A stretch of 64,000 bases of DNA from Scatosoma sp048465415 (GTDB lineage Bacteria > Bacillota > Clostridia > Christensenellales > Borkfalkiaceae). Under the pieces are notes generated by a model, which was not told where the DNA came from, searched no databases, and saw only the letters and a list, made by a program, of their open reading frames with translations. Positions 1 to 8,656 of the stretch are shown in pieces (position 1 is the first letter of the stretch; the number at the start of each line of letters is the position of its first letter). Location: contig DBFWLO010000015.1 of the NCBI GenBank assembly GCA_048465415.1, forward strand, positions 62,001 to 126,000, written 5' to 3'. Position numbers and translations under genes: made by a program.

Positions 1-931
1 GAGCGCTCTGCTCGGCTTTTTCATCGGCCTCGCGGTGATCGTGCCCGGCATCAGCGGCTCGACCGTCGCGATCATTTTCAAACTTTACGACCAGTTCCTC
101 TATGCGGTGGGCAACCTCTTCAAGCAATTCAAAAAATGCTTTTTGTTCCTGCTGCCCATCGGCGTGGGCATGGTGGTAGGCGTACTGCTCGGTTTTTTAA
201 CGGTGGAGAAACTGCTGGAAATCCTTCCCTTCGCGGTGGTGGGACTGTTCGCGGGGCTCATGAGCGGCGCGTTCCCGGCGGTCAAAGACGAGCTCAAAGG
301 CGCGGCGATGAACGGAAAGCGAATCGCGCTTTTAATCCTCGGCGTACTCATACCCATCGCGATCGGCGTCGTATCGGTGGCGCTGGGCAGCGGCGGTAGC
401 GGCGCTTCCAATCTCGAAGCGGCGGAAAAAATGTTCTCTTCGGTGAAATGGTGGCAGGTGCTCCTGTGCCTTCCCATCGGTTACGTGGTGGGCGTGACGC
501 AGGTCGTGCCGGGACTCAGTGCCACGGCGGTTCTGATGGCGCTCGGCTGGTTCAAGGCGCTCATGGGCAGCGTGAGCATGGGCTTTTGGAAATCCAATCC
601 CGCGATCTTCCTCGTCTACGTCGCTTTGGTCGTCGGATTCCTCGTCGGTCTCTTCACCTTTTCGAAACTCCTCACCTACGCGTTCGGCAAGGCGCGCCAC
701 ACCGCCTATTCCCTCATCGTCGGCCTCTCGCTCGGCTCGATCGTCTCCATGTTCTATAACCCCGACATCTTCGCGGTCTACGCTTCGTGGGCGCAGAACG
801 GCGTCAAGGTTTCCGACGTGGCGCTCGGCATAGGCTTGTTCGCGATCGGCGCCGTCGGCTCGTACCTGCTGGTGCGCTACCAACGTAAAAAAGACGCCGA
901 GGCCGCGCAAACTCCGGCGGGGGAAAAATGA
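1..931 (+). CDS. DUF368 family membrane protein (5' end missing)
   Basis: The reading frame is open from base 2, so the true start lies before the window. The visible protein is strongly hydrophobic with about eight membrane segments. It carries the glycine/proline-rich string VIVPGISGST near the front and a related VTQVVPGLSATA in the second half, as in DUF368 proteins. Members of this family have been linked to recycling of undecaprenyl-phosphate across the membrane, which is family knowledge and not shown here. The tail after the last helix is short and charged. The gene ends 13 bases before comF on the same strand. Family assignment is confident; the transport role is less so. Confidence 0.85.
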   Translation, partial: SALLGFFIGLAVIVPGISGSTVAIIFKLYDQFLYAVGNLFKQFKKCFLFLLPIGVGMVVGVLLGFLTVEKLLEILPFAVVGLFAGLMSGAFPAVKDELKGAAMNGKRIALLILGVLIPIAIGVVSVALGSGGSGASNLEAAEKMFSSVKWWQVLLCLPIGYVVGVTQVVPGLSATAVLMALGWFKALMGSVSMGFWKSNPAIFLVYVALVVGFLVGLFTFSKLLTYAFGKARHTAYSLIVGLSLGSIVSMFYNPDIFAVYASWAQNGVKVSDVALGIGLFAIGAVGSYLLVRYQRKKDAEAAQTPAGEK

Positions 932-944
932 AAACGAAAGAAAA

Positions 945-1691
945 ATGAAAGCAATCGATACGCTGCTCGAAAAATACCGCCGCGCGGCGGCAAACCGCGG
1001 GTATACCTGCGACGTGTGCGGAAAGGAAGTGTTTTCCTATCCCGCGCGGCGGCTGTGCGGCGAATGTTTTTCCGCGCTTGCTGGGAACGATGACAAAACA
1101 TGCCCAAAATGCGGTCGGAAAACGATTACAGAAGGCGTTTGCCTGGCCTGTAAGAGAAGTCCGCCCGCTTTTTCGTTGGGAATTTCCCCCTTTGTCTACG
1201 AAGGCGAAGCGGGCGTGCTGCTCAACCGATTCAAAAACGGAGATCGCTATCTCGGTTTTTTCTTTGCGCAAGAGATGACGGAAGCCTTTCGGCGTAAGGC
1301 TTTGCGGGGCGTTGAAGGAGCGGAAAAAGAGCTTCTCGTCGTGCCCGTGCCCATGACGAAAGAAAAGATACGAAAACGGGGCTATAATCAGGCGGAAGAG
1401 CTTGCGAAAACGATTACATACGAATTAAAGGCGATTTTTTGCGCCGACGTTTTCGAGAAAATCCGGGAGACGAAACCGCAGAAACTTTTGACCGCGCAGG
1501 AGCGGGAGAAAAACGTCGCGGGAGCCTATCGTCTCGTGAAGAGGGAGGCGTGCCGGGAACAGCGAGTTCTGCTCGTAGACGATCTGATGACGACGGGCGC
1601 GACGGGAAGCGAGTGCGCGCGACTGCTTTTCAAAGCGGGGGCGAAAGAAGTGTTTTTTCTCACCGCCGCGTCCGCGGCCGAAAAAAAATAG
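945..1691 (+). CDS. comF: ComF family phosphoribosyltransferase-like protein
   Basis: This 248-residue protein has the ComF layout. Four CxxC pairs (C22/C25, C38/C41, C53/C56, C66/C69) form an N-terminal zinc-ribbon region, and a phosphoribosyltransferase fold follows. The PRPP-binding loop is visible as VLLVDDLMTTGATGSE near residues 205-220. ComFC proteins assist DNA uptake in competent Gram-positive bacteria, and homologues are widespread in species not known to be competent. The start is the ATG at 945, 13 bases after the upstream stop and with only a weak purine-rich ribosome site. It probably shares a transcript with the DUF368 gene. Confidence 0.88.
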   Translation: MKAIDTLLEKYRRAAANRGYTCDVCGKEVFSYPARRLCGECFSALAGNDDKTCPKCGRKTITEGVCLACKRSPPAFSLGISPFVYEGEAGVLLNRFKNGDRYLGFFFAQEMTEAFRRKALRGVEGAEKELLVVPVPMTKEKIRKRGYNQAEELAKTITYELKAIFCADVFEKIRETKPQKLLTAQEREKNVAGAYRLVKREACREQRVLLVDDLMTTGATGSECARLLFKAGAKEVFFLTAASAAEKK

Positions 1692-1722
1692 CGAAAAAGC
1701 GAAAATAGTTGGCACACTGCGC

Positions 1723-1750
1723 TTGCAATTTGAAAAAAGTGTGTTATAAT
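1723..1750 (+). promoter_or_regulatory. Sigma-A-type promoter after comF
   Basis: TTGCAA (1723-1728) and a perfect TATAAT (1745-1750) are separated by 16 bases. It points right into the long untranslated region before the carbohydrate locus, with no gene for about 440 bases. It may drive a long leader for the gene at 2189. Confidence 0.55.
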
Positions 1751-1886
1751 GCGGAATATAGAAAGGAGACGCCGCAAAAACATCTCGAATATATTTCCCC
1801 GGAAATGGGTTCGGCCTTGCGTCGAACTCGTTTTTTTCTTGCATTTGACGTTTTTTCGTTTTCCGTTTCTGCGTCCACGGGGAAAT

Positions 1887-2111
1887 CGCAACTTGCGTTG
1901 CATTTATTTTCGGGAAAAAAGGAATATGTTCCGCAACATAAGTGACATACTTCCGCAAAAAAATTCGGTTTTTACGGAAAAAATCGAAAAAACCGCTCTT
2001 TTTTCAGCGAAAATCAATTTTTTGCGGGAGAGGAAGGACGGCGGATAAAAATGATCGCAACATTTGTATTTTTTGCAGGCGTCGCAACATTCGTTGCATG
2101 AATTGCAACAT
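1887..2111 (+). promoter_or_regulatory. Cluster of GCAACAT motifs in the region upstream of the sugar locus
   Basis: The 497-base stretch 1692-2188 has no convincing gene. It contains four direct copies of GCAACAT, starting at 1933, 2057, 2084 and 2105. Several sit in inverted repeats: ATGTT-CCGC-AACAT (1926-1939), GTTGCA-N5-TGCAAC (2093-2109) and CGCAA-C-TTGCG (1887-1897). Repeated palindromic half-sites before an inducible glycan locus suggest an operator array, for example for the AraC-family protein encoded at 3884 or a LacI-type repressor elsewhere. The motif is seen; the protein that binds it is unknown. Confidence 0.5.
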
Positions 2112-2118
2112 GCGTCTA

Positions 2119-2147
2119 TTTACGAATCGAAAGCCCTGTATTATAAT
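2119..2147 (+). promoter_or_regulatory. Probable promoter of the glycan locus
   Basis: A perfect TATAAT (2142-2147) lies 17 bases after a poor -35 match, TTTACG (2119-2124), and about 40 bases before the start codon at 2189. A weak -35 box next to the GCAACAT cluster would fit an activator-dependent promoter. Confidence 0.5.
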
Positions 2148-2188
2148 AAAAATACGAAAACAGATCGGATCGGGGGAGAAAAAACGCA

Positions 2189-3853
2189 ATGAAAAAATCG
2201 ATGAAAATAATTTCTTTGCTGTTAGGCGCGCTGACGGCGGCTTTCGCGGCCGCGTGCGGTGGCGGAGGGACGGACGAATCCGTTTCGACGGGCGGGGCTT
2301 CCGTCGACTCCGGTTCGGGAGGAGGAAGCGAAGTGCGGGAACAGAAAATCGAACCCCTTTCTTTCGAGGGGATCGGGGAAACGCAGGATCTCAAAAAATT
2401 TATCTTAGAGGTCGACAACGGCGACGGTACGCACGACAACACCGCCAAAACCGAGGGCGCGATCGTATCTCCCTATTTCGAGCTCGAAACGGAGGGAAAG
2501 GAAACGCCCTGCTACGCGGTGCGGACCTCGCTCGGCGCCCATTCCTTCGCGATGGTGGACGCGGGCGCGGATTCCTTCCCGCTGCGCGTCACCGTAAACC
2601 TTCTCTACGGCGCGGAGCGTCTCGAAGTGCTGCCGGCAAAATACGGCGTCAAAGCGGAACTGACGCCGCTCGGCGCCGCGGCGGCGGAAATCCCCGGCTT
2701 CGGCAATTACACCTTCGTCGCGGACGACAGGAAAGAGACGGCGCTGACGCTCGTCGTGCGGGAGACCGAGGAGTTCCGGGCGCCCGAAGGCTACGAGGTC
2801 ATGCGCGTCCCCGCGGGTACGCATGCCGAGAAATTGGAGTTTACCGCGGAAAAACAGATAATGGTCTTTGAAAAGGGCACTCATTACCTCAAATACAACG
2901 TCGAATTTAAAAACAACACCGAGGTCTATCTCGAAGAAGGGTGCTATATTTACGCGACGATGCCCGATCGGAAGGAGAAACCGATGCTCGATCCGGCGTG
3001 GTCGGGCATGGTGCGCTGGCAGGCGCTCTTTCACGGCGCAAACGTCGGGAACGTCAAACTCTCCGGCCGCGGCATGATCGATCTGACCAAACTCGACTGG
3101 CACGCGCGTTCCGCCGTGCATTTCGAGAACTCCGAAAACGTGGAGGTGACGGGAATCACGCTCAACAACAGCCCCGAATGGACGCTGTATTTCCTCTATT
3201 CGCAAAACATCGTTGTCCGGGACGTTCTTCTCTTCGGCTACCGCCAGAACAGCGACGGAATCTGTTTCGGCGACTGCCGCAACGCGCTGGCGGAGAACTG
3301 TTTCGCCCGTTCGGGCGACGATCTTTTCGAGGTCAAGTCGATGAACGGCGGCTGTACGATCCCCATCGAAAATATCCGCTTCCGCAGATGCAACGGCTGG
3401 CCGGACAAAGCGCGCGGCATGGGCATCGTCTACGAAAGCGTGCGGGATATGCGCGACGTTCGCTTTGAAAACTGCTCGATCGGCTTCGCGAGCGCGACCT
3501 GGCAGGACGAACTCGGCGCGCTGGTCGTGGTTTTAGGCGGCAAGGCGACGGTGAAAGACGTGCATTTCGAGGATATCGAGATCCATGCGAGCGCCCTCTA
3601 TCCGATCAACGTCACCGTCTGCGCGGAGGCGAGCGCCAGAATAGAAGAGGTCTATTTCAGGAATATCGACATTTGGGGAGCACAGTCGGTGCGCGTCGCC
3701 AACAATTCCGCCGCGGGCGGAGAGATCGGGAAATTGTATTTCGACGGCTGCACCCGCGACGGCGCCGCGATCAGAACGTACGCCAAGCTCGGGCTCAAAC
3801 TGACGAACGTGGAAAAGACGGCGGTCTTGATCAACCGGAAGGACGCGAAATAA
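2189..3853 (+). CDS. Secreted beta-helix glycoside hydrolase-like lipoprotein (GH28/GH49-like)
   Basis: The 554-residue product starts with a lipoprotein signal peptide whose lipobox cysteine is near residue 23, followed by a Gly/Ser linker. Residues ~250-530 show the short repeating strands of a right-handed parallel beta-helix. Within them are NSPEWTL, NSDG, a GDD in RSGDDLFEVKS and a later ARGMGIVYES. These resemble the NTD, DD and G-H-G stations of GH28 polygalacturonases and the related GH49 enzymes, but the GHG histidine is not obvious. A role in cutting pectin-like or other acidic glycans at the cell surface is an inference. It is the first gene of the same-strand locus, with a GGGGG-A ribosome site before the ATG. 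Confidence 0.7.
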   Translation: MKKSMKIISLLLGALTAAFAAACGGGGTDESVSTGGASVDSGSGGGSEVREQKIEPLSFEGIGETQDLKKFILEVDNGDGTHDNTAKTEGAIVSPYFELETEGKETPCYAVRTSLGAHSFAMVDAGADSFPLRVTVNLLYGAERLEVLPAKYGVKAELTPLGAAAAEIPGFGNYTFVADDRKETALTLVVRETEEFRAPEGYEVMRVPAGTHAEKLEFTAEKQIMVFEKGTHYLKYNVEFKNNTEVYLEEGCYIYATMPDRKEKPMLDPAWSGMVRWQALFHGANVGNVKLSGRGMIDLTKLDWHARSAVHFENSENVEVTGITLNNSPEWTLYFLYSQNIVVRDVLLFGYRQNSDGICFGDCRNALAENCFARSGDDLFEVKSMNGGCTIPIENIRFRRCNGWPDKARGMGIVYESVRDMRDVRFENCSIGFASATWQDELGALVVVLGGKATVKDVHFEDIEIHASALYPINVTVCAEASARIEEVYFRNIDIWGAQSVRVANNSAAGGEIGKLYFDGCTRDGAAIRTYAKLGLKLTNVEKTAVLINRKDAK

Positions 3854-3883
3854 GCGCCGCGGCCGTGAGAGGAGAAAGGGAAG

Positions 3884-4693
3884 TTGAAATTATATCTGCC
3901 GGAAAATAAGTACCAGTACAATTTTATGGTCTATCAGATCGGTTACGAGGCCTGTAAGCCCGACCACCGCTTCGGTCCGTGTATCCGGGATTTCTACGTG
4001 TTCCATTTCGTCGTTTCGGGCAAAGGATTTTTTAAGGTAAGGAACAGGACCTTTCCTCTCCAAAAAGGAGACGCGTTTTTAGTGCCCGCGGGCATGATCT
4101 TCGAATACTACGCCGATCCCGCAGATCCGTACGAGTACTATTGGGTGGGTTTCAACAGCGTCAACGCCGAAGAGATCATGCAGAACATCGGCTTTTTGGC
4201 CGGAGACAACTACGTATGGCATGCCGACGATTTCGAGGCGATGAAAGCGCTGATGGTGGAGCTTTGCGATTACGACGAACGGTTTAAACAAAATTATCTT
4301 TGTATCCTCGGCAAGTTCTACGCCCTCCTCGGCTATCTCGCCAAGAACAATCCTATTTTCGAGGGCAGCAACGCGACGAGCTCGCTCATGAACAAACTGG
4401 TGCTCTTCGTCGAAAACAACTACGCGGACGACATCTCGGTGGAGGAGATGGCGGAGTACGTCAATCTGCACCGGAGCAACGTTTACAGGCTCTTCAAGAA
4501 CGTCTACAACACCTCGCCGCAGAAATTCCTCGTCGATTACCGGATCGACCGCGCCCTCTATCTCCTCAAAAACTCCCAGATGAGCATCAAGGAAATCGCG
4601 TACGCGACCGGGTTTTCCACCCCTTCCTATTTCTGCAAGATGTTCAAGAAAAAGCATTTCAAAACGCCGCAGGAAGCGCGGAAATTATTATAA
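3884..4693 (+). CDS. AraC family transcriptional regulator
   Basis: The protein has 269 residues. The first ~150 form a cupin-like sensor half with FHFVVSGKGFF and a PAG motif. The last ~100 are a double helix-turn-helix AraC domain, recognisable from SVEEMAEYVNLHRSNVYRLF and IKEIAYATGFSTPSYFCKMF. The start chosen is TTG at 3884, which follows a good AGGAG; the ATG at 3926 would cut into the sensor half. It lies 30 bases after the hydrolase gene and 20 before the binding-protein gene, so it is likely the local activator that responds to the imported sugar. The GCAACAT array upstream is a candidate target. Confidence 0.9.
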   Translation: MKLYLPENKYQYNFMVYQIGYEACKPDHRFGPCIRDFYVFHFVVSGKGFFKVRNRTFPLQKGDAFLVPAGMIFEYYADPADPYEYYWVGFNSVNAEEIMQNIGFLAGDNYVWHADDFEAMKALMVELCDYDERFKQNYLCILGKFYALLGYLAKNNPIFEGSNATSSLMNKLVLFVENNYADDISVEEMAEYVNLHRSNVYRLFKNVYNTSPQKFLVDYRIDRALYLLKNSQMSIKEIAYATGFSTPSYFCKMFKKKHFKTPQEARKLL

Positions 4694-4713
4694 AAATTCA
4701 GGAGGAAACCTAT

Positions 4714-6321
4714 ATGAAAAAATCTTGTAAAAGAGCGTTAACTTCTTTGCTCGTCTGCGCGTTCGCCGTCTGCGCGTTCGCGTCCGGCTGCGGGAACAAG
4801 GGGAACTCGGCGAGCGACGGTTCGTACGTCTCCACCGACTGGATGGAGCGTCTGCTTGCGACCGGGCTCGATTACGGACAGGATCTTTCGGGCGGGACCG
4901 CCAGCACGGCGGAGACGCTCGTCGTCGATCTGCATACGCACATGCCCACCACCGACGGCGCCATCTCCGCGACGAAGATCATCGCCAACGAATTTTACAA
5001 GGAGACGGGAATCAAGATCAAATACGTCACCAACAAGAACCTCAACGGCGAGGACAACGAGGTCTCCGAGTGGCTGATCAAACAGGTGCAGACGCAGACC
5101 ATGCCCGCGATCTCGTTCAGCTGGTCGAGATTCAGCGACCGCGATTACTACATGAATCTGAACGACGTCCTCGACGCGCCCAATCAGTTCGTGGAAGCGG
5201 GCGCGGAGGGGAGCGAGGCGTGGAGGGATATGTTTCCCGAGTACCTGTGGACGCAGAAGGAACAGGTGAACGCGGCGGGGGAGATCATCGCCGTGCCCGT
5301 TACGCTCAACGCCGGCAGCGCCACCTGCTGGTTCTACAACAAGTCCGTCTACGAAAAGTTCGGGCTGTCCGTGCCCGAAAACTGGACGGAGTTCCTCGCG
5401 AACGCTTCCAAAATCAAAGGCTCGGGCACGGACAGCGACGGCAATAAAGTCGATTACGTCGCCATCGCCCCCTACGGCAACGAAAAGAGCATCAACGCCA
5501 ACAACTGGGTGAACACCTTCTCGATCGGCCCCAGCTTCGCCGCCTATCTCATGAAAAACACCGACCTTGACAGAGATCAGGACGGCACGGTGAGCGAAGC
5601 CGAACAGCTGCGCGGCGTGCTCAAAGGATATTTCAGCCCCACCGACGCGGCGCACGGGGAAGGGGCGCGGGAGTACTATCGGATCTGCAAGGAATACTAC
5701 GCCGATTACCTCTCCGAGGGCTGGATGAACACCGACTGGCAGACCAAGTGGAACAAGGGCGCGGTGGGCATGATCAACAACGGCGTCTGGCAGTTCAAGA
5801 ACGAGCTTAACGCGGAGGCCGTCCACGAGAACTGGGAGTTCGGCATGTTCCCCGCGCCGCTGACGGACAGCAAGTCCTCTAAATACGCGCTCGATTTCGA
5901 GACGAGCGACGGGCCGTACCGTTCCACCTCCTCCCTTTACGTCAATCTCATGAAGGACGGGATCAAGGGGAACAAGCAGATTCTCAAAAACGCCATTCTG
6001 TTCCTCCAATACCTGACCACGGTGGACAGCGTCAATCTCATCATCGAGGAGTTCGGTTCCGAGCTCGGCGCCGTCAAGGGCACCACGCCCAACGAGAAGC
6101 TCAGCGAGTACTGGCTGAATCAGAAATTCCCGATCGTTCCCGCCTGCGAATGGCCGGCGGCGTACACGGTGACGCAGAATTCCTATCTCAACGCCAATTT
6201 TTCCAAATGGGTGAAAGGGGAGCTGAGCGACGACGCCTTCTACGCGGCCGTGGACACCTATCAGAAAGCGGGCGCGGAGGAGTACATCGCCAATCTCAAA
6301 ATCGATACGTCGGACTGGTAA
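4714..6321 (+). CDS. Sugar ABC transporter substrate-binding lipoprotein
   Basis: The 535-residue product begins at ATG 4714, eight bases after AGGAGG, with a lipoprotein signal ending at a Cys near residue 26. The body has the extracellular solute-binding family 1 character, and the permeases follow directly. It is longer than a typical binding protein of about 430 residues. Part of the excess is an insertion near residue 286 containing DRDQDGTVSEAE, which fits the 12-residue EF-hand calcium loop (D-x-D-x-D-G...E). It would capture an oligosaccharide released by the surface enzymes of the locus. No ATPase gene is nearby, as is usual for CUT1 systems that share one. Confidence 0.9.
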   Translation: MKKSCKRALTSLLVCAFAVCAFASGCGNKGNSASDGSYVSTDWMERLLATGLDYGQDLSGGTASTAETLVVDLHTHMPTTDGAISATKIIANEFYKETGIKIKYVTNKNLNGEDNEVSEWLIKQVQTQTMPAISFSWSRFSDRDYYMNLNDVLDAPNQFVEAGAEGSEAWRDMFPEYLWTQKEQVNAAGEIIAVPVTLNAGSATCWFYNKSVYEKFGLSVPENWTEFLANASKIKGSGTDSDGNKVDYVAIAPYGNEKSINANNWVNTFSIGPSFAAYLMKNTDLDRDQDGTVSEAEQLRGVLKGYFSPTDAAHGEGAREYYRICKEYYADYLSEGWMNTDWQTKWNKGAVGMINNGVWQFKNELNAEAVHENWEFGMFPAPLTDSKSSKYALDFETSDGPYRSTSSLYVNLMKDGIKGNKQILKNAILFLQYLTTVDSVNLIIEEFGSELGAVKGTTPNEKLSEYWLNQKFPIVPACEWPAAYTVTQNSYLNANFSKWVKGELSDDAFYAAVDTYQKAGAEEYIANLKIDTSDW

Positions 6322-6345
6322 AGGGGAATCCACGGGGAAACCGCA

Positions 6346-6810
6346 ATGAAGATATTCAAAAAAATCGGGGCAAAATGGACGGCTCTTTTATTGCTCGTAA
6401 CGCTCCTGGGCTGCTGCGCGCTCTTCGACTTCGTCTACGCGCAGGCTTACGAGATCGCGTATACTTACGCCGCCAAAGAGGGGCGTTTATCGGCGGACTC
6501 GAAAAACACGGTGACGATCACGGTGACGCTGACGCGGGGCGGAAAACCGGTGAAAGGGCATCTGCTCTGGATGGATTCGCCCACGACCGTTTTAGACGGC
6601 GAGAAGGTGTCGGGCGGGGATCTGAAAATCAATCAGATCGCCACCGACGGGAACGGACGGGCGGAGTACGTATACTATCCGTACAACGCCAATCCCAAAT
6701 TCAAGCCGGCGGGCGTCGTCGATTTCCGGGTGCGGGATCTGGACAGTTCGGTCGTCGTGGAAATATACGTTGAGGAGAAATTCCAGCTCGATTTAAGGGG
6801 AGGGGCGTGA
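6346..6810 (+). CDS. Small secreted Ig-like protein of the transporter operon
   Basis: This 154-residue protein has an N-terminal hydrophobic segment (residues ~12-33), which could be a signal peptide or an anchor. The rest looks like a single all-beta domain. The pattern ADSKNTVTITVTLTRGGKPV, then IATDGNGRAEYVYYP, recalls bacterial Ig-like domains of the invasin/Big-1 type (thr/val-rich strands and a DGNG turn). It sits 24 bases after the binding-protein gene and one base before the first permease, an unusual place for such a protein. It may help the binding protein or act as a surface glycan-binding partner. No family is recognised with certainty. Confidence 0.6.
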   Translation: MKIFKKIGAKWTALLLLVTLLGCCALFDFVYAQAYEIAYTYAAKEGRLSADSKNTVTITVTLTRGGKPVKGHLLWMDSPTTVLDGEKVSGGDLKINQIATDGNGRAEYVYYPYNANPKFKPAGVVDFRVRDLDSSVVVEIYVEEKFQLDLRGGA

Positions 6811-6811
6811 T

Positions 6812-7795
6812 ATGGAGACGGGAGAAAAGAGGGCGGCGGAACGCGCGCCCGGCAGGCGGGGCGCGGCTTTAAACGGCGGAGGCGGGTTCGCGCGCAAGAT
6901 AAAAAATCTCGGCCGCACGATCTGGAAATACCGCATGGGATATCTTCTCGTCGCGCCCTTGATGCTGGGGCTTTTGATATTCAGTTTTTATCCGTTCGTC
7001 TACGGACTGGCGCTGTCTTTCTTCGACAAGACGGACAAGACGATGGATTTTTCGGGCGCGGATAATTTCGTGCGGCTCGTGCGCGATACGCTGTTCTGGA
7101 AGTCGATGGGCACGATGGGCAAGATCTTTTTCTTCAAGGTTCTGATCGGGATTTTGGCGCCCCTCGTCATGGCGGAGCTTATCTTCGGCGTCGGGAGCGA
7201 GAAGATGCAGAACGCTTACCGGATTCTCGTGCTTCTGCCCATGGTGGCGCCGGGCGTGGTGGGCATGCTGATCTGGAAACAGATCTACGCCGTCAACGGG
7301 GGCGTATTCAACGAAATTTTGAAAGCGCTGGGGCTGATCCATAAGGACGTGGACTGGCTCGGAGACAGCAAATGGGTGCTCTTTTCCATCGTTTTTCTCG
7401 GTTTTCCGTGGGTGGGCGGGACTTCCGTGCTCATCTACATGTCGGGCATGATGGCGATCTCGGGCGAAGTGTTCGAGGCCTCGCGGCTGGACGGGTGTTC
7501 CGCGCTCAAACGCATCGTCTACATCGATCTGCCCCTTTTGCGCGGACAGATCCGCTATTTCCTCGTCTTCGGCATCATCGGCGCCTTGCAGGATTACAGC
7601 GTGCAGGTCGTGCTCACCAAAGGCGGGCCAAATCAGTTCGACACCTACGTGCCCGGGTATTACATGTATAAAATGGCGTTCACGAACAACAATTTCGGGT
7701 ACGCCGCCGCGATCGGCACGGTCATTTTCGTCATGGCGGGGTTGTTCACGATTCTCGCCTACAAGTTCACGGGCGAGAAGAAGGAGGAAGCATAG
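6812..7795 (+). CDS. Sugar ABC transporter permease, first subunit (LplB/UgpA type)
   Basis: The 327-residue protein has a charged N-terminal tail and then six membrane segments from residue ~45. The cytoplasmic EAA loop, EVFEASRLDGCSALKRIVYI, marks it as a MalF/UgpA-type permease that docks on the shared ATPase. It is followed without a gap by the second permease gene, whose ATG is at 7796. With that subunit and the binding protein at 4714 it forms a CUT1 importer. Confidence 0.93.
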   Translation: METGEKRAAERAPGRRGAALNGGGGFARKIKNLGRTIWKYRMGYLLVAPLMLGLLIFSFYPFVYGLALSFFDKTDKTMDFSGADNFVRLVRDTLFWKSMGTMGKIFFFKVLIGILAPLVMAELIFGVGSEKMQNAYRILVLLPMVAPGVVGMLIWKQIYAVNGGVFNEILKALGLIHKDVDWLGDSKWVLFSIVFLGFPWVGGTSVLIYMSGMMAISGEVFEASRLDGCSALKRIVYIDLPLLRGQIRYFLVFGIIGALQDYSVQVVLTKGGPNQFDTYVPGYYMYKMAFTNNNFGYAAAIGTVIFVMAGLFTILAYKFTGEKKEEA

Positions 7796-8635
7796 ATGCG
7801 GGCGTTTAAAATTCACAAGAAAACGGCGGCGCAGTGCGCCCTGCATCTCGTGATTCTTCTGATCGTGTTTATCCTGCTCTTTCCGCTCGCGTTCACGCTC
7901 TGGAACGCGTTCAAGAGCCACTACGAATACACGATGAACATGTGGACGCCCGGTCTGCCGCTGCGCTTTTCCAATCTCGGCGTCGCCTTCGGCTACATCA
8001 AGGGATACATGTTCAATACCCTGCTCGTCGCGCTGGCGGGGTGCCTGGGAATGCTCGTCATTTCCTCCGTCGCGTCCTATTCGATCGCGAGGATCCGTTT
8101 CCCCGGCGCGAAGCTGTGTTTCGGGTTCGTGCTCATGCTGATGATGATGCCGGGGATCATCACCCTGGTGCCGCAGTTTCTGCTCTACAAGGCGCTGGGG
8201 CTGTACGATAATTTCTTCGCCTTGATCTTCCCTATCTACACGAACGGGAGTCTGATGAGCGTCTTTCTCTTCGTCACGTTTTTCCGCGGCCTGCCCGCGG
8301 AGATCTTCGAGGCGGCGGAGATAGACGGCGCGGGGACGACGACGAGGTATTTAAAAATCGCGCTGCCCCTGTCCATGCCCATTCTCGGCACCGCCGCGAT
8401 CATTCAGATCGTCAGTATCTGGAACGATTACCTGTGGCAGCAGGTGATCATGACCGAGCCGTACACGATCGCCGCGGGGCTGATCGAGGTGTTCGACAAC
8501 AATATGGAATTCGACACGAAAATCCCCGTCGTCTACGCGGGGTATCTCATCGCCAGCTCGCCGCTCATTCTTCTTTTCGTCAGCGCGAACAAGTATTATA
8601 TCCAGGGGCTGGTCGGTTCGGCGATCAAGATGTGA
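7796..8635 (+). CDS. Sugar ABC transporter permease, second subunit (LplC/UgpE type)
   Basis: The 279-residue protein has six membrane segments. The EAA loop, EIFEAAEIDGAGTTTRYLKI, lies near residue 165. It is the MalG/UgpE-type partner of the preceding permease. The start codon directly abuts the upstream stop, so the two are probably translated together. The next gene starts 21 bases later with its own AAGGAGG. Confidence 0.93.
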   Translation: MRAFKIHKKTAAQCALHLVILLIVFILLFPLAFTLWNAFKSHYEYTMNMWTPGLPLRFSNLGVAFGYIKGYMFNTLLVALAGCLGMLVISSVASYSIARIRFPGAKLCFGFVLMLMMMPGIITLVPQFLLYKALGLYDNFFALIFPIYTNGSLMSVFLFVTFFRGLPAEIFEAAEIDGAGTTTRYLKIALPLSMPILGTAAIIQIVSIWNDYLWQQVIMTEPYTIAAGLIEVFDNNMEFDTKIPVVYAGYLIASSPLILLFVSANKYYIQGLVGSAIKM

Positions 8636-8656
8636 AAGGGCAAAAGGAGGGAACAA

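Noticed and set aside
4738..6333. A 531-residue minus-strand frame opposite the substrate-binding protein gene
   Set aside because: Shadow of a G+C-rich gene with strong third-position bias; no start signals.
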